NCBI RefSeq assembly: GCF_000226115.1
Contig: NC_016458.1
Coordinates: forward strand, 7,474,001-7,538,000
Reading direction: 5' to 3'
DNA length: 64,000 nt
From: Thermothielavioides terrestris NRRL 8126
Lineage: Eukaryota; Ascomycota; Sordariomycetes; Sordariales; Chaetomiaceae
Program-made: the position numbers and the translations under genes
Shown: positions 51,311 to 62,156 of the stretch, one piece after another
Numbering within the stretch: position 1 is the stretch's first letter
Layout of the letters: each line of letters opens with the position of its first letter
The notes under the pieces: model-generated
The model's input: only the letters and a program-made list of their open reading frames with translations
Told to the model about the DNA's origin: nothing
Database searches by the model: none

Positions 51311-53659
51311 ATGAAGTCACTCGAATTCCGCATTCGCAAACTCCACGTCAACACGGACGCCGACAAGCGGCTGCAAAAGCGGCAGCCCTCCCGCATCTAT
51401 GTCAACCTCGACGCTCTGATCGAGTTGACGGCCTCGGCCGATGGCGGCCACCCGGTCTACGTCGAGAAGGTCTCTGCATCGCCCGACGAGCCGCCGGTGC
51501 GCCACGAGGCTACGCTTTGGAAGGCCCCGGAGAAGCTGGACAAGTCCGTCACCCAGATGTACGATGCGTTCCGCGACGCATGCGACCTCCGCCTGGGAGA
51601 CACGGTCCGCATCACTGCGCTAGGGGGATCCCTGCCGGACGCCGAAGACGTCGTCCTGGAGCAGATCCCGACCAAGGAAGGCACTCCTCCAGATCCGCTC
51701 CCGCTCGAAGATCTGCCCGGCTGGGAGGTCTTCTTGGCCGGCCGGCTCTCCCAAGTTGAGCACGTGCACGGCGGCCTGGCCTTCAAGAACCTGTTCCTCA
51801 GGGGACCCGAGAGGTCGTTCGTCGTGGCCTCGGTGAACCGAAGGAGGACTGGCAATGCCCGCTATCTGGATAGGAAGACTAGGCTCACCGTCGCCACTGC
51901 TGCCCAGGCTGGCCGCCCGACAGACGGTGTTTCCTCCTCCGCGCGGAGACTCGCAGTGACGGGCATCCGCGGCCTGGACGCGCAGATCAAGCGTCTCAAT
52001 GAGATCCTGGGCTGCTTCGACGAAAGCAGCGCTTCCCGGGCGAAGCTGCTGTACCCGGGCATCGTCATCCACGGCGGCAACGGCACGGGCAAGACGATGC
52101 TACTGAACAGCATCGCCCGCACCGGCTGGGGCACCGTCTTCCGCATCGAGTACCATGAAAAGCTCTCCGAGATCCAAGAGATCTTCCAGAGAGCCATGCT
52201 GCAGCAGCCGAGCATCGTGCTCATCGACCAGCTGGAGCGCCTGATCGACAAGGACCGCAGCAACCGCGCCGCTGTTATCCGCGCCCTCTGCCAAGCCCTC
52301 GACGCACTCGCAACAGACGCAGCAACCGGCTGGGGGATCCCTCAAGTCGTCGTCGTCGCCACCTGTCTCGACTACACCACCGACGTGCCTAAAGATCTGA
52401 AGGACCCTGGCCGCTTCACCAGCGAGATCTATCTTCCACTGCCGGATGTAGACAGCCGCAGGGAGATCCTCGCCTCGTTCGACCTCCGCGTTACCCCTGA
52501 CCAGGAGCAGGACCTCCTCCGCCACCTAAGCGAGCGCACCCACGCCTACAACGGCAAAGACCTCCGCCGCCTGGTCGGCGAGGCACATCAAATAGCCTGC
52601 ATCCGCAGCAGAGGGACATCCGCGGCACCCCCGGACGAGCCCCAAATGAACGGGGTGTCTTCACATGATGGTGATCAGGTCGAGGACGGGGCGACCTCGA
52701 CGCCAGCACCTTTCACCTGCCTTCCTGCCGACTACCATGAAGCCCTCCGTCTGGTCCGCCCATCGGCAATGCACGACATCAACCTGAAGCCGCCGCCCGT
52801 CAGATGGGACGACATTGGCGGACAGGAATCCGTCAAGAAGTCCCTCCGCCGCGCCGTGCGCCTCTCGAGCGAGCCCCCCGAAATCCTCTCGCGCGTCTTC
52901 GACCGCCCGCCCAAGGGCTTCCTGCTGTACGGCCCGCCCGGCTGCTCCAAGACCATGGCCGCGCAAGCCATGGCGACCGAGTCCGGGCTCAACTTCTTCG
53001 CCGTCAAGGGCGCCGAGCTGCTGAACATGTACGTGGGCGAGACGGAGCGCGCCGTGCGCCGCCTCTTCCAGCGCGCCCGCGAGGTCAGCCCGAGCATGAT
53101 CTTCTTCGACGAGATCGACAGCATCGCCGGCCAGCGCAGCGGCTTCGGCTCCTCGCCCTCCTCCTCCTCCTCGTCTTCCTCCCCAAGCGGCCCCGGCGGC
53201 GGCAGCAGCCACGGCGTCAACGTGCTGACCACGCTGCTCAACGAGATGGACGGCTTCGAGGCGCTGCACGGGGTGGTCGTGCTGGCGGCGACCAACCGGC
53301 CGCAGGCGCTGGACCCGGCCCTGCTGCGGCCGGGCCGCTTCGACGAGCTGATCTACGTCAGCCCGCCGGACGCGGCCGCGCGCCGCGCCATCTTCGCCAA
53401 GGTCGCCGCCCGCCGCCGCATGCACCCGGACGTGGACGTCGACCGGCTCGCCCGCGACACCGACGGCTACTCGGGCGCCGAGATCATGGGCATCTGCGCC
53501 GCCGCCGGCGCCGCCGCCTACGAACGCTACGAGGCCGGCGGCGAGCTGGTCATCACCATGCACGACCTGGAGAGCGCCATTCGGAATCAGAAGAAGCAGA
53601 TCACGAAGGAGATGCTGAACGGGTATGAGGAGTGGGAGCGGCAGTTTAGGAAGTACTAA
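51311..53659 (+). CDS. AAA+ ATPase, AFG2/SPATA5-like, with degenerate D1 site
   Basis: One intronless frame of 782 residues, the length of yeast Afg2/Drg1. An N-terminal domain (1-220) is followed by two AAA domains. D1: Walker A Gly-Gly-Asn-Gly-Thr-Gly-Lys-Thr at 255-262, but Walker B reads Leu-Ile-Asp-Gln-Leu with Gln307 in place of the catalytic Glu. D2: Gly-Pro-Pro-Gly-Cys-Ser-Lys-Thr at 541-548 (Cys-Ser as in Afg2/SPATA5), Walker B Phe-Phe-Asp-Glu-Ile-Asp at 598-603, Leu-Arg-Pro-Gly-Arg-Phe-Asp with the Arg finger. Afg2 strips Rlp24 from cytosolic pre-60S ribosomes. A Ser-rich insertion (Ser-Ser-Ser run) interrupts D2 after Walker B. The degenerate D1 makes orthology to Afg2 less than certain; a Pex1- or Rix7-like relative is less likely given Gly-Cys-Ser-Lys-Thr. 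Confidence 0.85.
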   Translation: MKSLEFRIRKLHVNTDADKRLQKRQPSRIYVNLDALIELTASADGGHPVYVEKVSASPDEPPVRHEATLWKAPEKLDKSVTQMYDAFRDACDLRLGDTVRITALGGSLPDAEDVVLEQIPTKEGTPPDPLPLEDLPGWEVFLAGRLSQVEHVHGGLAFKNLFLRGPERSFVVASVNRRRTGNARYLDRKTRLTVATAAQAGRPTDGVSSSARRLAVTGIRGLDAQIKRLNEILGCFDESSASRAKLLYPGIVIHGGNGTGKTMLLNSIARTGWGTVFRIEYHEKLSEIQEIFQRAMLQQPSIVLIDQLERLIDKDRSNRAAVIRALCQALDALATDAATGWGIPQVVVVATCLDYTTDVPKDLKDPGRFTSEIYLPLPDVDSRREILASFDLRVTPDQEQDLLRHLSERTHAYNGKDLRRLVGEAHQIACIRSRGTSAAPPDEPQMNGVSSHDGDQVEDGATSTPAPFTCLPADYHEALRLVRPSAMHDINLKPPPVRWDDIGGQESVKKSLRRAVRLSSEPPEILSRVFDRPPKGFLLYGPPGCSKTMAAQAMATESGLNFFAVKGAELLNMYVGETERAVRRLFQRAREVSPSMIFFDEIDSIAGQRSGFGSSPSSSSSSSSPSGPGGGSSHGVNVLTTLLNEMDGFEALHGVVVLAATNRPQALDPALLRPGRFDELIYVSPPDAAARRAIFAKVAARRRMHPDVDVDRLARDTDGYSGAEIMGICAAAGAAAYERYEAGGELVITMHDLESAIRNQKKQITKEMLNGYEEWERQFRKY

Positions 53660-54962
53660 TGAGTCTTTGTCTCAACATGTTGGATATAGAGGAAGGCAGG
53701 ATTATAAGGAGAGAAAATCTGATGTTGACGGAGATACACCCATTCATTTGCACCGGTTACCGGCACCCATTTGTTCGCATGATCGCCGAACCCGAATTTC
53801 GTATTCGAGGACATGCTCAACCCATTACGCAAGGAGGAGCCAAGCCTCCTTTGACTGGGCTTCGTTTCCCGGCCTCAATCTGCGCCCAACACCCAGCGCG
53901 GCGAAGGCCAATTTGCTATACTACACGGGTCGTAACCCCCAACTACCCCACAACAAACACGGCCCGAAGGGGCCTACCGGTCCTCTTCCACCTCGGCCAT
54001 TGCCTCTCCTCCGCAATTCGGCAAGACCCCGCCAACACCACACGGGTTGCCTCCAGGGAGTCCGCGCGAGCAGAGGGACCAAGCAGGTCATCATGATCCG
54101 CCGGGTCAACGGGATGTGAAGAAGTCGCCCTAAGCAGTGACCCTCCCCGTCCCGCTCCAAGGAAGGGGGGGAGAAGGGGGGGAAGAGGTAGAACTTTGAA
54201 ACAGAGCGCGCCAATCCTCTTCGCCCAGGGCCCCATCGTCCCTTACCCGCCCTCCAAGCGCATTGCCCCATCTCGGATCCCCTCCCTCCCCCAAAACCTG
54301 GCCAGACCAAGGCAGGGTCAACGAGGGACAAGCAAGGCCGAGGGGAGAACCTGGTAGGAGTAGACAGAGTCATAGGCAAAAAGAAAAAAAAAAAAAAAAA
54401 CACAGATAACCGAAGACGAGTGTAAAGACGAAGAATGAAGATAAAGCGCATAAGGTTATGAGGGAACCGCCGCCGCCACCCGCAACCAAAACCGAGCCCG
54501 AACCCCGTCGCCGTCCGCCCGTCCGACCGTCCAACCGATCAACCAACCCAACCGACCGAGTGTAGCAAAAAGCCAAAGCCGAAGACCGAAGAACAAGGGT
54601 GGTAAAATCAACGCCCTTTCCCCAGAGTTGGAAACGCCATTCCGAGAATGTGAGACCCTTCCGTGGAAGGGGGGGAACATTAACCCGTCATGTGAAGAAG
54701 ACCAGACAACCCATGAGCAAGGTCGAGTAAGCAAGGCATAGCCGACCAAGCAGGAAGAAGGAAGGGGTATCTCTGCCCGTTGGGAATAGAAAAACGAGAC
54801 GGATATAAACCGAGGCGCGGGGGTAGGAGAGTGATGGGCTGAGATGGGTGAGGTGGGTGAGGTGGGTGAGGTGGGTGAGGTGGGTGAGGAACCGGAGACC
54901 AGACAGGCCCCAACTCAAACCCAAACAAACCCAAACCCCCAGACCCAGCCGAGCGAACCCAT
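53660..54962. other. Intergenic between convergent genes
   Basis: About 1.3 kb. It contains a 17-bp poly(A) run at 54384-54400 and the 9-bp tandem repeat at 54846-54889, close to the 3' end of the PP4 subunit gene. No gene is seen. Confidence 0.55.
54846..54889. repeat. Tandem repeat, 9-bp unit, almost five copies
   Basis: Four perfect copies of gggtgaggt followed by a partial fifth (gggtgagg). On the minus strand it lies about 75 bp after the stop codon of the PP4 subunit gene, so it is probably transcribed in its 3' untranslated region. Confidence 0.9.
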
Positions 54963-57900
54963 CTACTCGCCGCCTGCCCCGCCACCACCGCCCTCATCAT
55001 TCACAGCGGCGGCTGCAGGAGGAGCAGCAGGAGCAACAGCATTCTTCACCGCGCCGGGCGAGATGCTAATCGCGATCTTCTTCACCCCGCCGCCACCACC
55101 AGCACCAGCTGCTGCTGCACCACCAGCGGCACTGCCGTGGCTCCCCGCCGAAACGCTCCGCCCCTTTCGCAACACCCCTGTTGCCGCCACCGACGACGAC
55201 GACGGCACAGAAGCGACAGTGGCCGCCGCGTTGCCGGCCACGCTGCTGCTGTTCCGTCTTTTGTTCTTTGTCAGCTTGTCGAGCACATCCTCCTCGTCCT
55301 CCTCGCGGCGGCGCTTCTCGGAGAGTCGCTCAGGCGGCGGGGCCGTATTGGCCGCGGCCGCGGCTGCTGTGGCTGCGGATGCGGAGGGTGCGGGGGCGCG
55401 GCTCTTGTCGTTCTTGGTGCTGCCGCCGCTGTTGTTTGCCGGGACGGCGGCGTCCTTGGCGGTGTCGTCCTCTGCGGCGGTTGAGTCGGCCGGCGTCATG
55501 AGTGCGTCTTCGCCTGCTGCATCGTCGGAGTCGTCGGAGTCATCTGAGTCGTACTCGACAAGGGGTTTTGAGCCGGCGGCGTTGCCGTTAGTGAGCCGCA
55601 GGCGGATTCCCTCGTGGCCAGCTTCCTGGGTGCTCGGGAGCTCGTCCTCCTCGTCGGACATGCTGTTCCAGTACTCTTCCTGCGCCTGGTCTACGACGAG
55701 GTGCTCCATCATGCCACGTGCGGCGCCGTTTGGCGGCGGCCTGCCCAGCTCGTCCTCCGACTCGAAGTACGGGTCGACGATCGTGAAGCCCTGCGTCTGA
55801 TCGTACCGGTTCAGAATCTCGTTGAAGGTGTCGATGTAGGCGAGGGCCATGATCTTTTCGCGGTAGTTCTCGACCAATTGCTTGATCAACTCCTTGATGT
55901 TTTCCTTATTGATCACCAAGAAGAGATCGAGGCAGGCAGAGCAGAGCAGGTTGTCCCGTGGCAGCGTCCGCAGCAGCACGTCGAGGATCGGCCCGAGCAC
56001 CTGCTTGTCTGTCATCTGCTTGATGTAGAACTCGTCCTTCATGGCCACGAGGTTCCGGAAGAAGCGCACCGCAACTGCACACAAGAGTTAGCGCAAGGAA
56101 GTATGAACCCTCGGGCTCGCGCCTGCAACATACCGAGCTGCAAATGCTTCGCTTTGCAAGCCAGCAACTGAACGAAGCGCGAGGCTATGTTGTGCGTCAA
56201 GACGAAGAATTTGCTGCGGTGCTGATGTCGCTGGATATAGAAGCAGAGAATATCATTCAGGTAGCTGAACACCCCCTCCTCCGACGGGCTAAAATTCATC
56301 TCGGCTCGCTTCTCGAGGTCGAGAAGTGGCTTGAACAGCCTGGTCGCCGATTGCTCGTAGAAGTGCGTTAAAAACACGTCCTGCTGCGGGTCAATGACCG
56401 GATGAGCCCGGAGCCTCTGGCCAGCCATAAACTCGCCCCGGGCGTCTTGTTGCTGCTGCTGCTGTTGTTGTTGCTGTTGCTGTTGCTGCTGCATGGGAGA
56501 CGGGCATGGGTCGAGGAGAACCTTGAGGGCCTCCGATATTTGCGACTTGACGCCCAGGTCGACCTCGACGAGGAGGAGGTCGATTAGGGTGTCGGTTAGC
56601 GGCGGCGAACGTTTGTGTATCTGGTCATAGATCGTTTGCCGAACGAGCGACGGATCGTGGTCGATCATAGAGACCAAGATGTCAGTCGCTCCGACCCTCA
56701 CCGAGACGTCACGATGGCGCATCCCATAGTTGATGGCCGGGAGAAGGCCCTCCTTTAGGAAATGCACGTATAAGCCTTGCCGGGCTGGTGGCTGGAGATT
56801 CTTCGCAATAGCACAGCATTGCTGGATGAAGAGGACCGCCTCCTTTTTCCGCAATGCCGGCTCGTGGGGATTAGGGAAGATGGCGAAAAGCTCCTGCATG
56901 AACCCTGGGGTGGTATGAAGATGCTGAACGATGTCCACCTGGTTGAAGAAAATGAGCGAGTTCAGCACCGAGAAGGTCGGATCGTCGAGGATGCGAGCCA
57001 GGACGACATCTTTGAGGTATTGCAACCGGTATGTCATGTGAATCTTGCGGCGGATCTGCTCGTCCTGGATCTTGACGACCTCCTTGTAGCGGCCCTGGTT
57101 GTTCAACCACTGCCGGTGGTTCGCCTTGTGTGTTGGAAAATCGGGGTCGTACTCCAGCGCGCCCACCACTCCCATGACACACTTGTCCGAGACGGCGTAC
57201 TCAATGATGGCCGTGTCGTTGAGCAGCAAAATCGTCTTCATGATGTTGCATAACCGGTGAAGATCCGGCAGGCTCTCCAGGTCCTCGGCCAGCTCCACGA
57301 GGGGAACCAATTTGTCAATGTACTCTTCATTCATGATCGTTTTTGCGAGGACGTCGCGGCCGGCGGGTGACTGTGACAGGTTTCGAACAGCTATGTCCAG
57401 TTCGTGCAAGGACCCTAAGTCGGCGGGCGGGAGCTGGATCGAAGCGGGCATGTCCATGGTTAGGTCGTCAGACAAGCTGTCGTCTGGACCGAGCATGCCT
57501 CCTTGAAACGTCTGCTGAACGCCGTCGATGAATTTCCTGCATGGGAGACACAGTTAGAAGACGCCCCCCGCATGCGCTTGACCATGTCCGAGTGCACAAA
57601 CCAGATGGCGGCGCAGCCTTCGGCTTCTTGGAAGCTTAGCGCCATGTCAACACCATTGTCGGTCCATACGATGAGGGTCTCTGCTGAGGGTGTCAGAAAC
57701 GAGATGTCAGCGCGCGATGACGGCAGGGTAGCGCATGCCTTGCTGTTTTTGGAAGCCATCATCCTTGACTATCTTAGTGTCGAGGAGCCGCCGGTTGGGG
57801 TGGTCTTCGGACTCGACGATTACGCGGGGCTCTTTGGGCTGGCCTTCTTCGGCCTGAGAATGACGCAGGTCAGCAAGGGCATTAGCTGAGCGGGTGAGCG

Positions 57901-58030
57901 CCGAGCATACCTGCACGAAGTAGGCGCAGCAAAAACCAGTGCCGCGGTCGAACCAGTCATTGTGGCGGAGCTCGTAGACCTTGACGCGCCTCTTATCCGA
58001 CGTCTGATGAGGCACGGCTTGTGCCATCAT
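54963..58030 (-). CDS. PP4 regulatory subunit 3 (Psy2/SMK-1 family)
   Basis: Five exons, 58030-57911, 57853-57739, 57680-57602, 57536-56134 and 56074-54963, give 942 residues. Intron 2 (57738-57681) appears to use a GC donor (CAAG|GCATGC). It rejoins Gln-Lys-Gln-Gln-Glu-Thr-Leu-Ile-Val-Trp exactly as in the family, while no GT donor fits the phase. The N-terminal PH/EVH1-like domain starts Arg-Arg-Val-Lys-Val-Tyr-Glu-Leu and has Asp-Arg-Gly-Thr-Gly. The SMK-1 domain and HEAT-like helices follow (about 165-650), with Phe-Phe-Arg-Asn-Leu-Val. A run of 15 Gln interrupts the helical region. The C-terminus is acidic (Asp-Asp-Ser repeats), then Ala/Pro/Gly-rich with a Lys-Arg-Arg-Arg-Glu nuclear signal. 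It directs PP4 phosphatase, for example towards DNA-damage and checkpoint proteins. Confidence 0.94.
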
Positions 58031-60582
58031 CAACGGTTCGGGCGCCGCCTCCTGGACGACGCAGGTGTCGATGGGCAGGTGCGGTGGTGCAGCGTCGAGT
58101 TGATGGGTCGAAAACGACAGATCGGGTTCGGCTGGGCTGAGAAGAACAAGGGCCGCCACGGTCTCGGACGGTTGCGCGATCCCCGAGGGAGCGCGTTCCT
58201 TCAGTAAGGTGCGGAGAGAGTGTGCGATGACCTGTGGGGCCGGTTGCCGGTGTCTTGGTGTCTAGCTCGGAGTCTAGGAAGACCCTGGGGCACGGTATGA
58301 CGGTATGACGTCGAGCTCAGAACAAAGGATAGCGGATGTCCTCAACGGCCCGGCGGGGTTCGCAAAGGTTTTCGGGAGGCGCGCGAAGCAAGCGATCGGG
58401 CACAACGGGCGCAGCTCGGGTTTTGCAGCGCGGCTCACAATTGCGTAACCGACCGAAATTTCAAGTCGGCGGCGGTGAGTTCGATTCGGGTGCGCCGGGA
58501 TGCGGGGCGCAGCGGCGACTTTCGCGATGGGCTTCTTGCTCTTTTCGGACGACTGGACTGGACGACAGCCAAATGGCGCGAACGAAATTGTTCAACCCAG
58601 GGCCCGATGCTGCAGGCGCAAGGTTGCGATGGAGAGAGAGCGGGAGGAGTGCGTGATCGCTGGGGCTCAAGTGGGTCCAGAAGCAGCCTACGCTAGCGGC
58701 AAGCCATCGCCCCCGGCTTTTCAGGCGCTAAGCCAAGCAGAAATAAGCGCGCACTGACACTGACATCACCCTTTCCCTGCTCGTCCGACCCAGCGCCACC
58801 CCACGCCGCTCGCCTCCCCCACCACCGTCCGCCCGTCCAACGAATCTGAACTGTTTGTGGACGAAAGAGCCTTCCCGCGCCTGCTTCGAAACCAGAGTGC
58901 CTGGTTTGGCAAGAGCCGAAGTTCCGCTTCACCTCGGATCGGGCCGTGGCAGCGGCGCGGCATCCGAACTGCTTGTTCCGTCGCCGTCCCGGCTTTCTCT
59001 GGTCGCCATTTCGTCAGAATGGAACGCCACATTTGGCCCTCGGCTTCTTCTGCATCTCAAAAGTCACTTGCATAATGTGTACTTGATGCTTGTTCGGCTC
59101 TTCGCTCGCTTAAGGCGCTGCTGTAAAAAGTCCCTAGATCATGGTCCATGATTGTGGATGTCGTAGCTTGGAGGCAGGTCCGCTGCTCTCTGCCCCCTCT
59201 CAGACATGAAAACTACCGTCCCCAGCAGTAAACGGCGGGAGCATTGCAGGAGTGTAGCACCTCTAACTATTCGATCATGGTGACCTTTGCACCTCAGCCT
59301 TCACCAAGGCTGCGCTGGGTGCTGGCCGGCGAGCCCGGAGAGGCTTCATACCGCCCACCCTTCTCAGAGTCAAGGTGAGCGAGCTCCCTGCTCATGGCCC
59401 CTTGACAACCTCTCAGGCGATTCGAAGGTCAAGAGTAACAACAACTCAGTTCTCATGCGCCGAGGTGCTCTATGCGCTGATGCAGGTCTGCCAGCATGGG
59501 ACAAGCTCGGTCTTGTTGCCAACAATTCTCTGCCGCACCATGAATCAAACGGGAACTTGTGCGTGCGCTGGTGCGTTCGCTGATATAGAGTTACGCCGGG
59601 TGACTACAGGGCCCAAGGCCATGGAAGCCAATTAACGCGACCCGGACTCAATCACGGCGAGAGCTCAGGCCAGGGGACCGCGGAGAATATATGTTCTACG
59701 GCTAGAGGCGGTGCAGAAAGGGAGGGACGTGTCAACATGGTGATGGCCAACCCTGGATACGCCGCGACCAGACAAGGAATGGTACTAGCTCTCCAAGCCG
59801 GATCAGTACTGGCCCATGCGGCTGAAGGCGTATGGACAAGATGGGGCGTCGGCCGTGAACTCGACTTTTGCTCGTCCAGCACAGCCACCTTGATAGTTAG
59901 TCCGAAAGCGGACCGACACTATCAACATCTGTGGCTGACCGTTTAATGAGCTGGTCATCTCGCATGCAATTGCCGCTTGCAGCTGCGTTGCTTTTATCGC
60001 TGCTTTGATGGTGGAGGCCAACCCTGCTTGTCGGAAATGCGAGTGCCCGAAACTCGAGCCTTGAGACAACGTGAAGTGCGTTTGACACTTTCGAGGCGGC
60101 ATGCAAGCGACAATTGCTTCTGGATGTCCCAAGCCACGGACTCTAACTGAGACATCGGCCACGCCGGCACCCAAACAGGGCGTTTGTCAGTTCAGCTCTT
60201 TGCTTGGTGCATCGCGTGAATCCGTTCTTCGGACAGCAATGCGAGCGCATCGCCTTCCATACTGCGCGCGTCTGTGAAGATATCTTCCGATACGTCGCTC
60301 TGATGAGATTGGTCTGTTGGCGCTCGTAGATAAGAAGGATCTCAGCAATGTCACGGTTGATGTCGGAGTGGGAAGTCTCATTGCGGTCAGTTGAATTCAT
60401 CGAGTGCTATCAAACACTGTACGAATACCAGCGAGTTTTCGAGTTATCGGGCGGATCCACTCAATATCATCCGAGCCAGTAAGACAGGGTTCCATCAGCG
60501 CAAGAGCCGCATAATCGGCAGGGCGGCCTTTGCTGCTTTCGTTCTTACACAGTATGGCTTCATTTCTTTACACCAGTGTACG
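58031..60582. other. Gene-poor region upstream of the PP4 subunit gene
   Basis: About 2.5 kb. The part next to 58031 is the promoter of the PP4 subunit gene. The rest has only short overlapping frames without domains. No tRNA-like box pair or transposon end was recognised before 60583. Confidence 0.5.
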
Positions 60583-60723
60583 GATTACTGTAGCGACTTT
60601 TTTAAAATGACAACCCCCTTTTTTTTTAGAATGACAACCCCAAGGGGCGGCCCGTACGTCTCCCACCAAAATCTTGCAGCGCACGTCACCACACGGCCTA
60701 GCTAAGATGTCGCTACAGTAATC
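60583..60723. mobile_element. Short element with perfect 15-bp terminal inverted repeats
   Basis: Within the left arm, gattactgtagcgac at 60583-60597 is matched by its exact reverse complement at 60709-60723, defining a 141-bp unit. This is the structure of a miniature inverted-repeat element. No clear target-site duplication is seen. It may be the basic unit of which the larger inverted repeat contains two copies. Confidence 0.65.
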
Positions 60724-61200
60724 GCGATTTGAATTGTCGAAAGATCCCAGTATTCAATCGCTATCTTATTTGACAAAGAGGGCACTTACAGAGACGGATG
60801 CAAAGTTGCAAAGTACCTTATACTCGGGTCGAAGCTCAATGCAACATCTTATCGATAAGGAATGATCACGTGACTTGCAGTCTTCACTAGATAGGGAAGG
60901 CGGTCAAGACCGGCAGTATTCCAGTATCTTGTACCGTGCTGTGCAAAGCTGAATCTGCTGCAATTCTAAGATTTGTAGCCAATTCTGCGTTTTCCACCAA
61001 ATCTGCATTTTCCAGCCTCTTCAACAAGGCTAGCAACATCGTCCGACGGATTTGCAGCATTTCTTATAGCGACGCATTGCTAGGGTGTGTGGGTGACGTG
61101 CGCTGCAAAATTTGGTGGGAGACGCACGGACCGCCCCTTGGGGTTGTCATTCTAAAAAAAAGGGGGTTGTCGTTTTAAAAAAGTCGATTACTGTAGCGAC
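60583..61200. mobile_element. Foldback-type inverted repeat, probable MITE pair or composite
   Basis: The arms at about 60598-60692 and 61083-61182 are inverted copies of each other at roughly 90-95% identity over about 95 bp, with weaker similarity running another 50 bp inward. Each arm carries a T-rich/A-rich stretch, two gacaacccc-type motifs and a ggggcgg core. The outer ends both read gattactgtagcgac (60583-60597 and 61186-61200), so the termini are direct while the arms are inverted. The interior (about 60730-61060) has no long frame. A non-autonomous DNA element or two inverted MITE copies is the likeliest reading. Confidence 0.7.
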
Positions 61201-61205
61201 TTATA

Positions 61206-61298
61206 CCCGAGGGCTGAAGGAAAAGTGGGGATTTTCGCAGCCCTTCCCTTCAAAGGGGAAGGGCTGCGAAAATCCCCACTTTTCCTTCAGCCCTCGGG
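61206..61298. mobile_element. 93-bp perfect hairpin element flanked by TA
   Basis: Two arms of 43 bp (61206-61248 and 61256-61298) are perfect reverse complements, separated by a 7-nt loop (ttcaaag). The arms begin cccgagggctgaaggaaaag. A TA dinucleotide stands directly outside each end (61204-61205 and 61299-61300), as expected for a TA target-site duplication of Tc1/mariner- or pogo-type elements. It encodes nothing. It starts five bases after the 15-bp terminus of the neighbouring inverted repeat. Confidence 0.8.
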
Positions 61299-61300
61299 TA

Positions 61301-62036
61301 GTGTAACCTTACCGGCATGCTTGTGTCCAGCCTGCCGGCACTGGACGTCTTCGCAAGTTTTGTACACCAAAGAGAAACAACCAAAGCGAATTCCCAGATG
61401 CGGCGACCCGCGATCTTTGTGGACCTTAAGATCCAACCGTCTCCGCAGCGACGGTCATTGCCACGCGTTTCCAAGGGACACTCTCTGTCGTCGTGGCGCT
61501 CCGAACTTTTCAGGCGATTCAGGGGAACACTCGCGGCACAGGAAGCCGCCTCGATTCAGCTTAGCGCTGTGGATGATTTTCGCCACGTCCCGTTCCGGGA
61601 CCGATAAGGGCCAGGTCACCAAGACCAAGACAGCTGGCGCTAGCTAGGTACCTTAGTTATTGAATCCACCATGAGAGCATAGGCGGGCATTGGGATATTC
61701 TGCCGTGGCAGAGCAAGCAGCGACCGTTGAATCCGGATGATTGCAAAGTCTCGGGCATCCAACGGTGCCCGCAGGTGAGCCCGCTAACCGCCTGCCGGGC
61801 CTTTGTTCGGGAGTCGTAATAATCTGAAGGGGTGCTGGTCATGGAAAGGAGAGAGGCCATGAAGAGGGCCTGGAAGGGGATCGCATACCTGTGTAATCTG
61901 TCGTCTGTCGAACATGCGAGACCGTGGCGTTTGGGCGAGCACAACAGATCGCGGTGTGTTGACAGGCGTAATGCGATTTTCACGTGAGATGGGAATTGCC
62001 AGGCGTGCCGTCAGGCACCACTGCCCTTTCGGGAGG
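61301..62036. other. Spacer between hairpin element and retroelement
   Basis: About 735 bp of normal base composition without a convincing gene. A frame at 61317-61607 has no domain. Nothing else is recognised. Confidence 0.5.
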
Positions 62037-62156
62037 TGTCACGTCAGGGGTAAGGGGCTCAGAGCTTGGCATAGCGCACTGGCCATAGTTTCCCTACTCC
62101 TAGATGTATATATACCACGCTCTGTTCAATCTTTAGCTTTCCTTTATACTAGAACA
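62037..62156 (+). repeat. Possible 5' LTR of the copia element
   Basis: A 120-bp stretch starts tgtcac and ends gaaca, has a TATATATA box at about 62106-62113, and stands just before the retroelement body. Short LTRs of TGT...ACA form are common in copia elements. The 3' LTR lies outside the window, so this cannot be confirmed. The first 65 bp keep a normal GC content, unlike the body, which is puzzling if both were mutated together. Confidence 0.4.

Noticed and set aside
55137..55484. Plus-strand frames opposite the PP4 subunit C-terminus
   Set aside because: Antisense shadows of an Ala/Ser/Gly-rich low-complexity tail.
58470..58500. String resembling a tRNA B box (gagttcgattc)
   Set aside because: The flanking five-base stem does not pair and no A box or acceptor stem fits.
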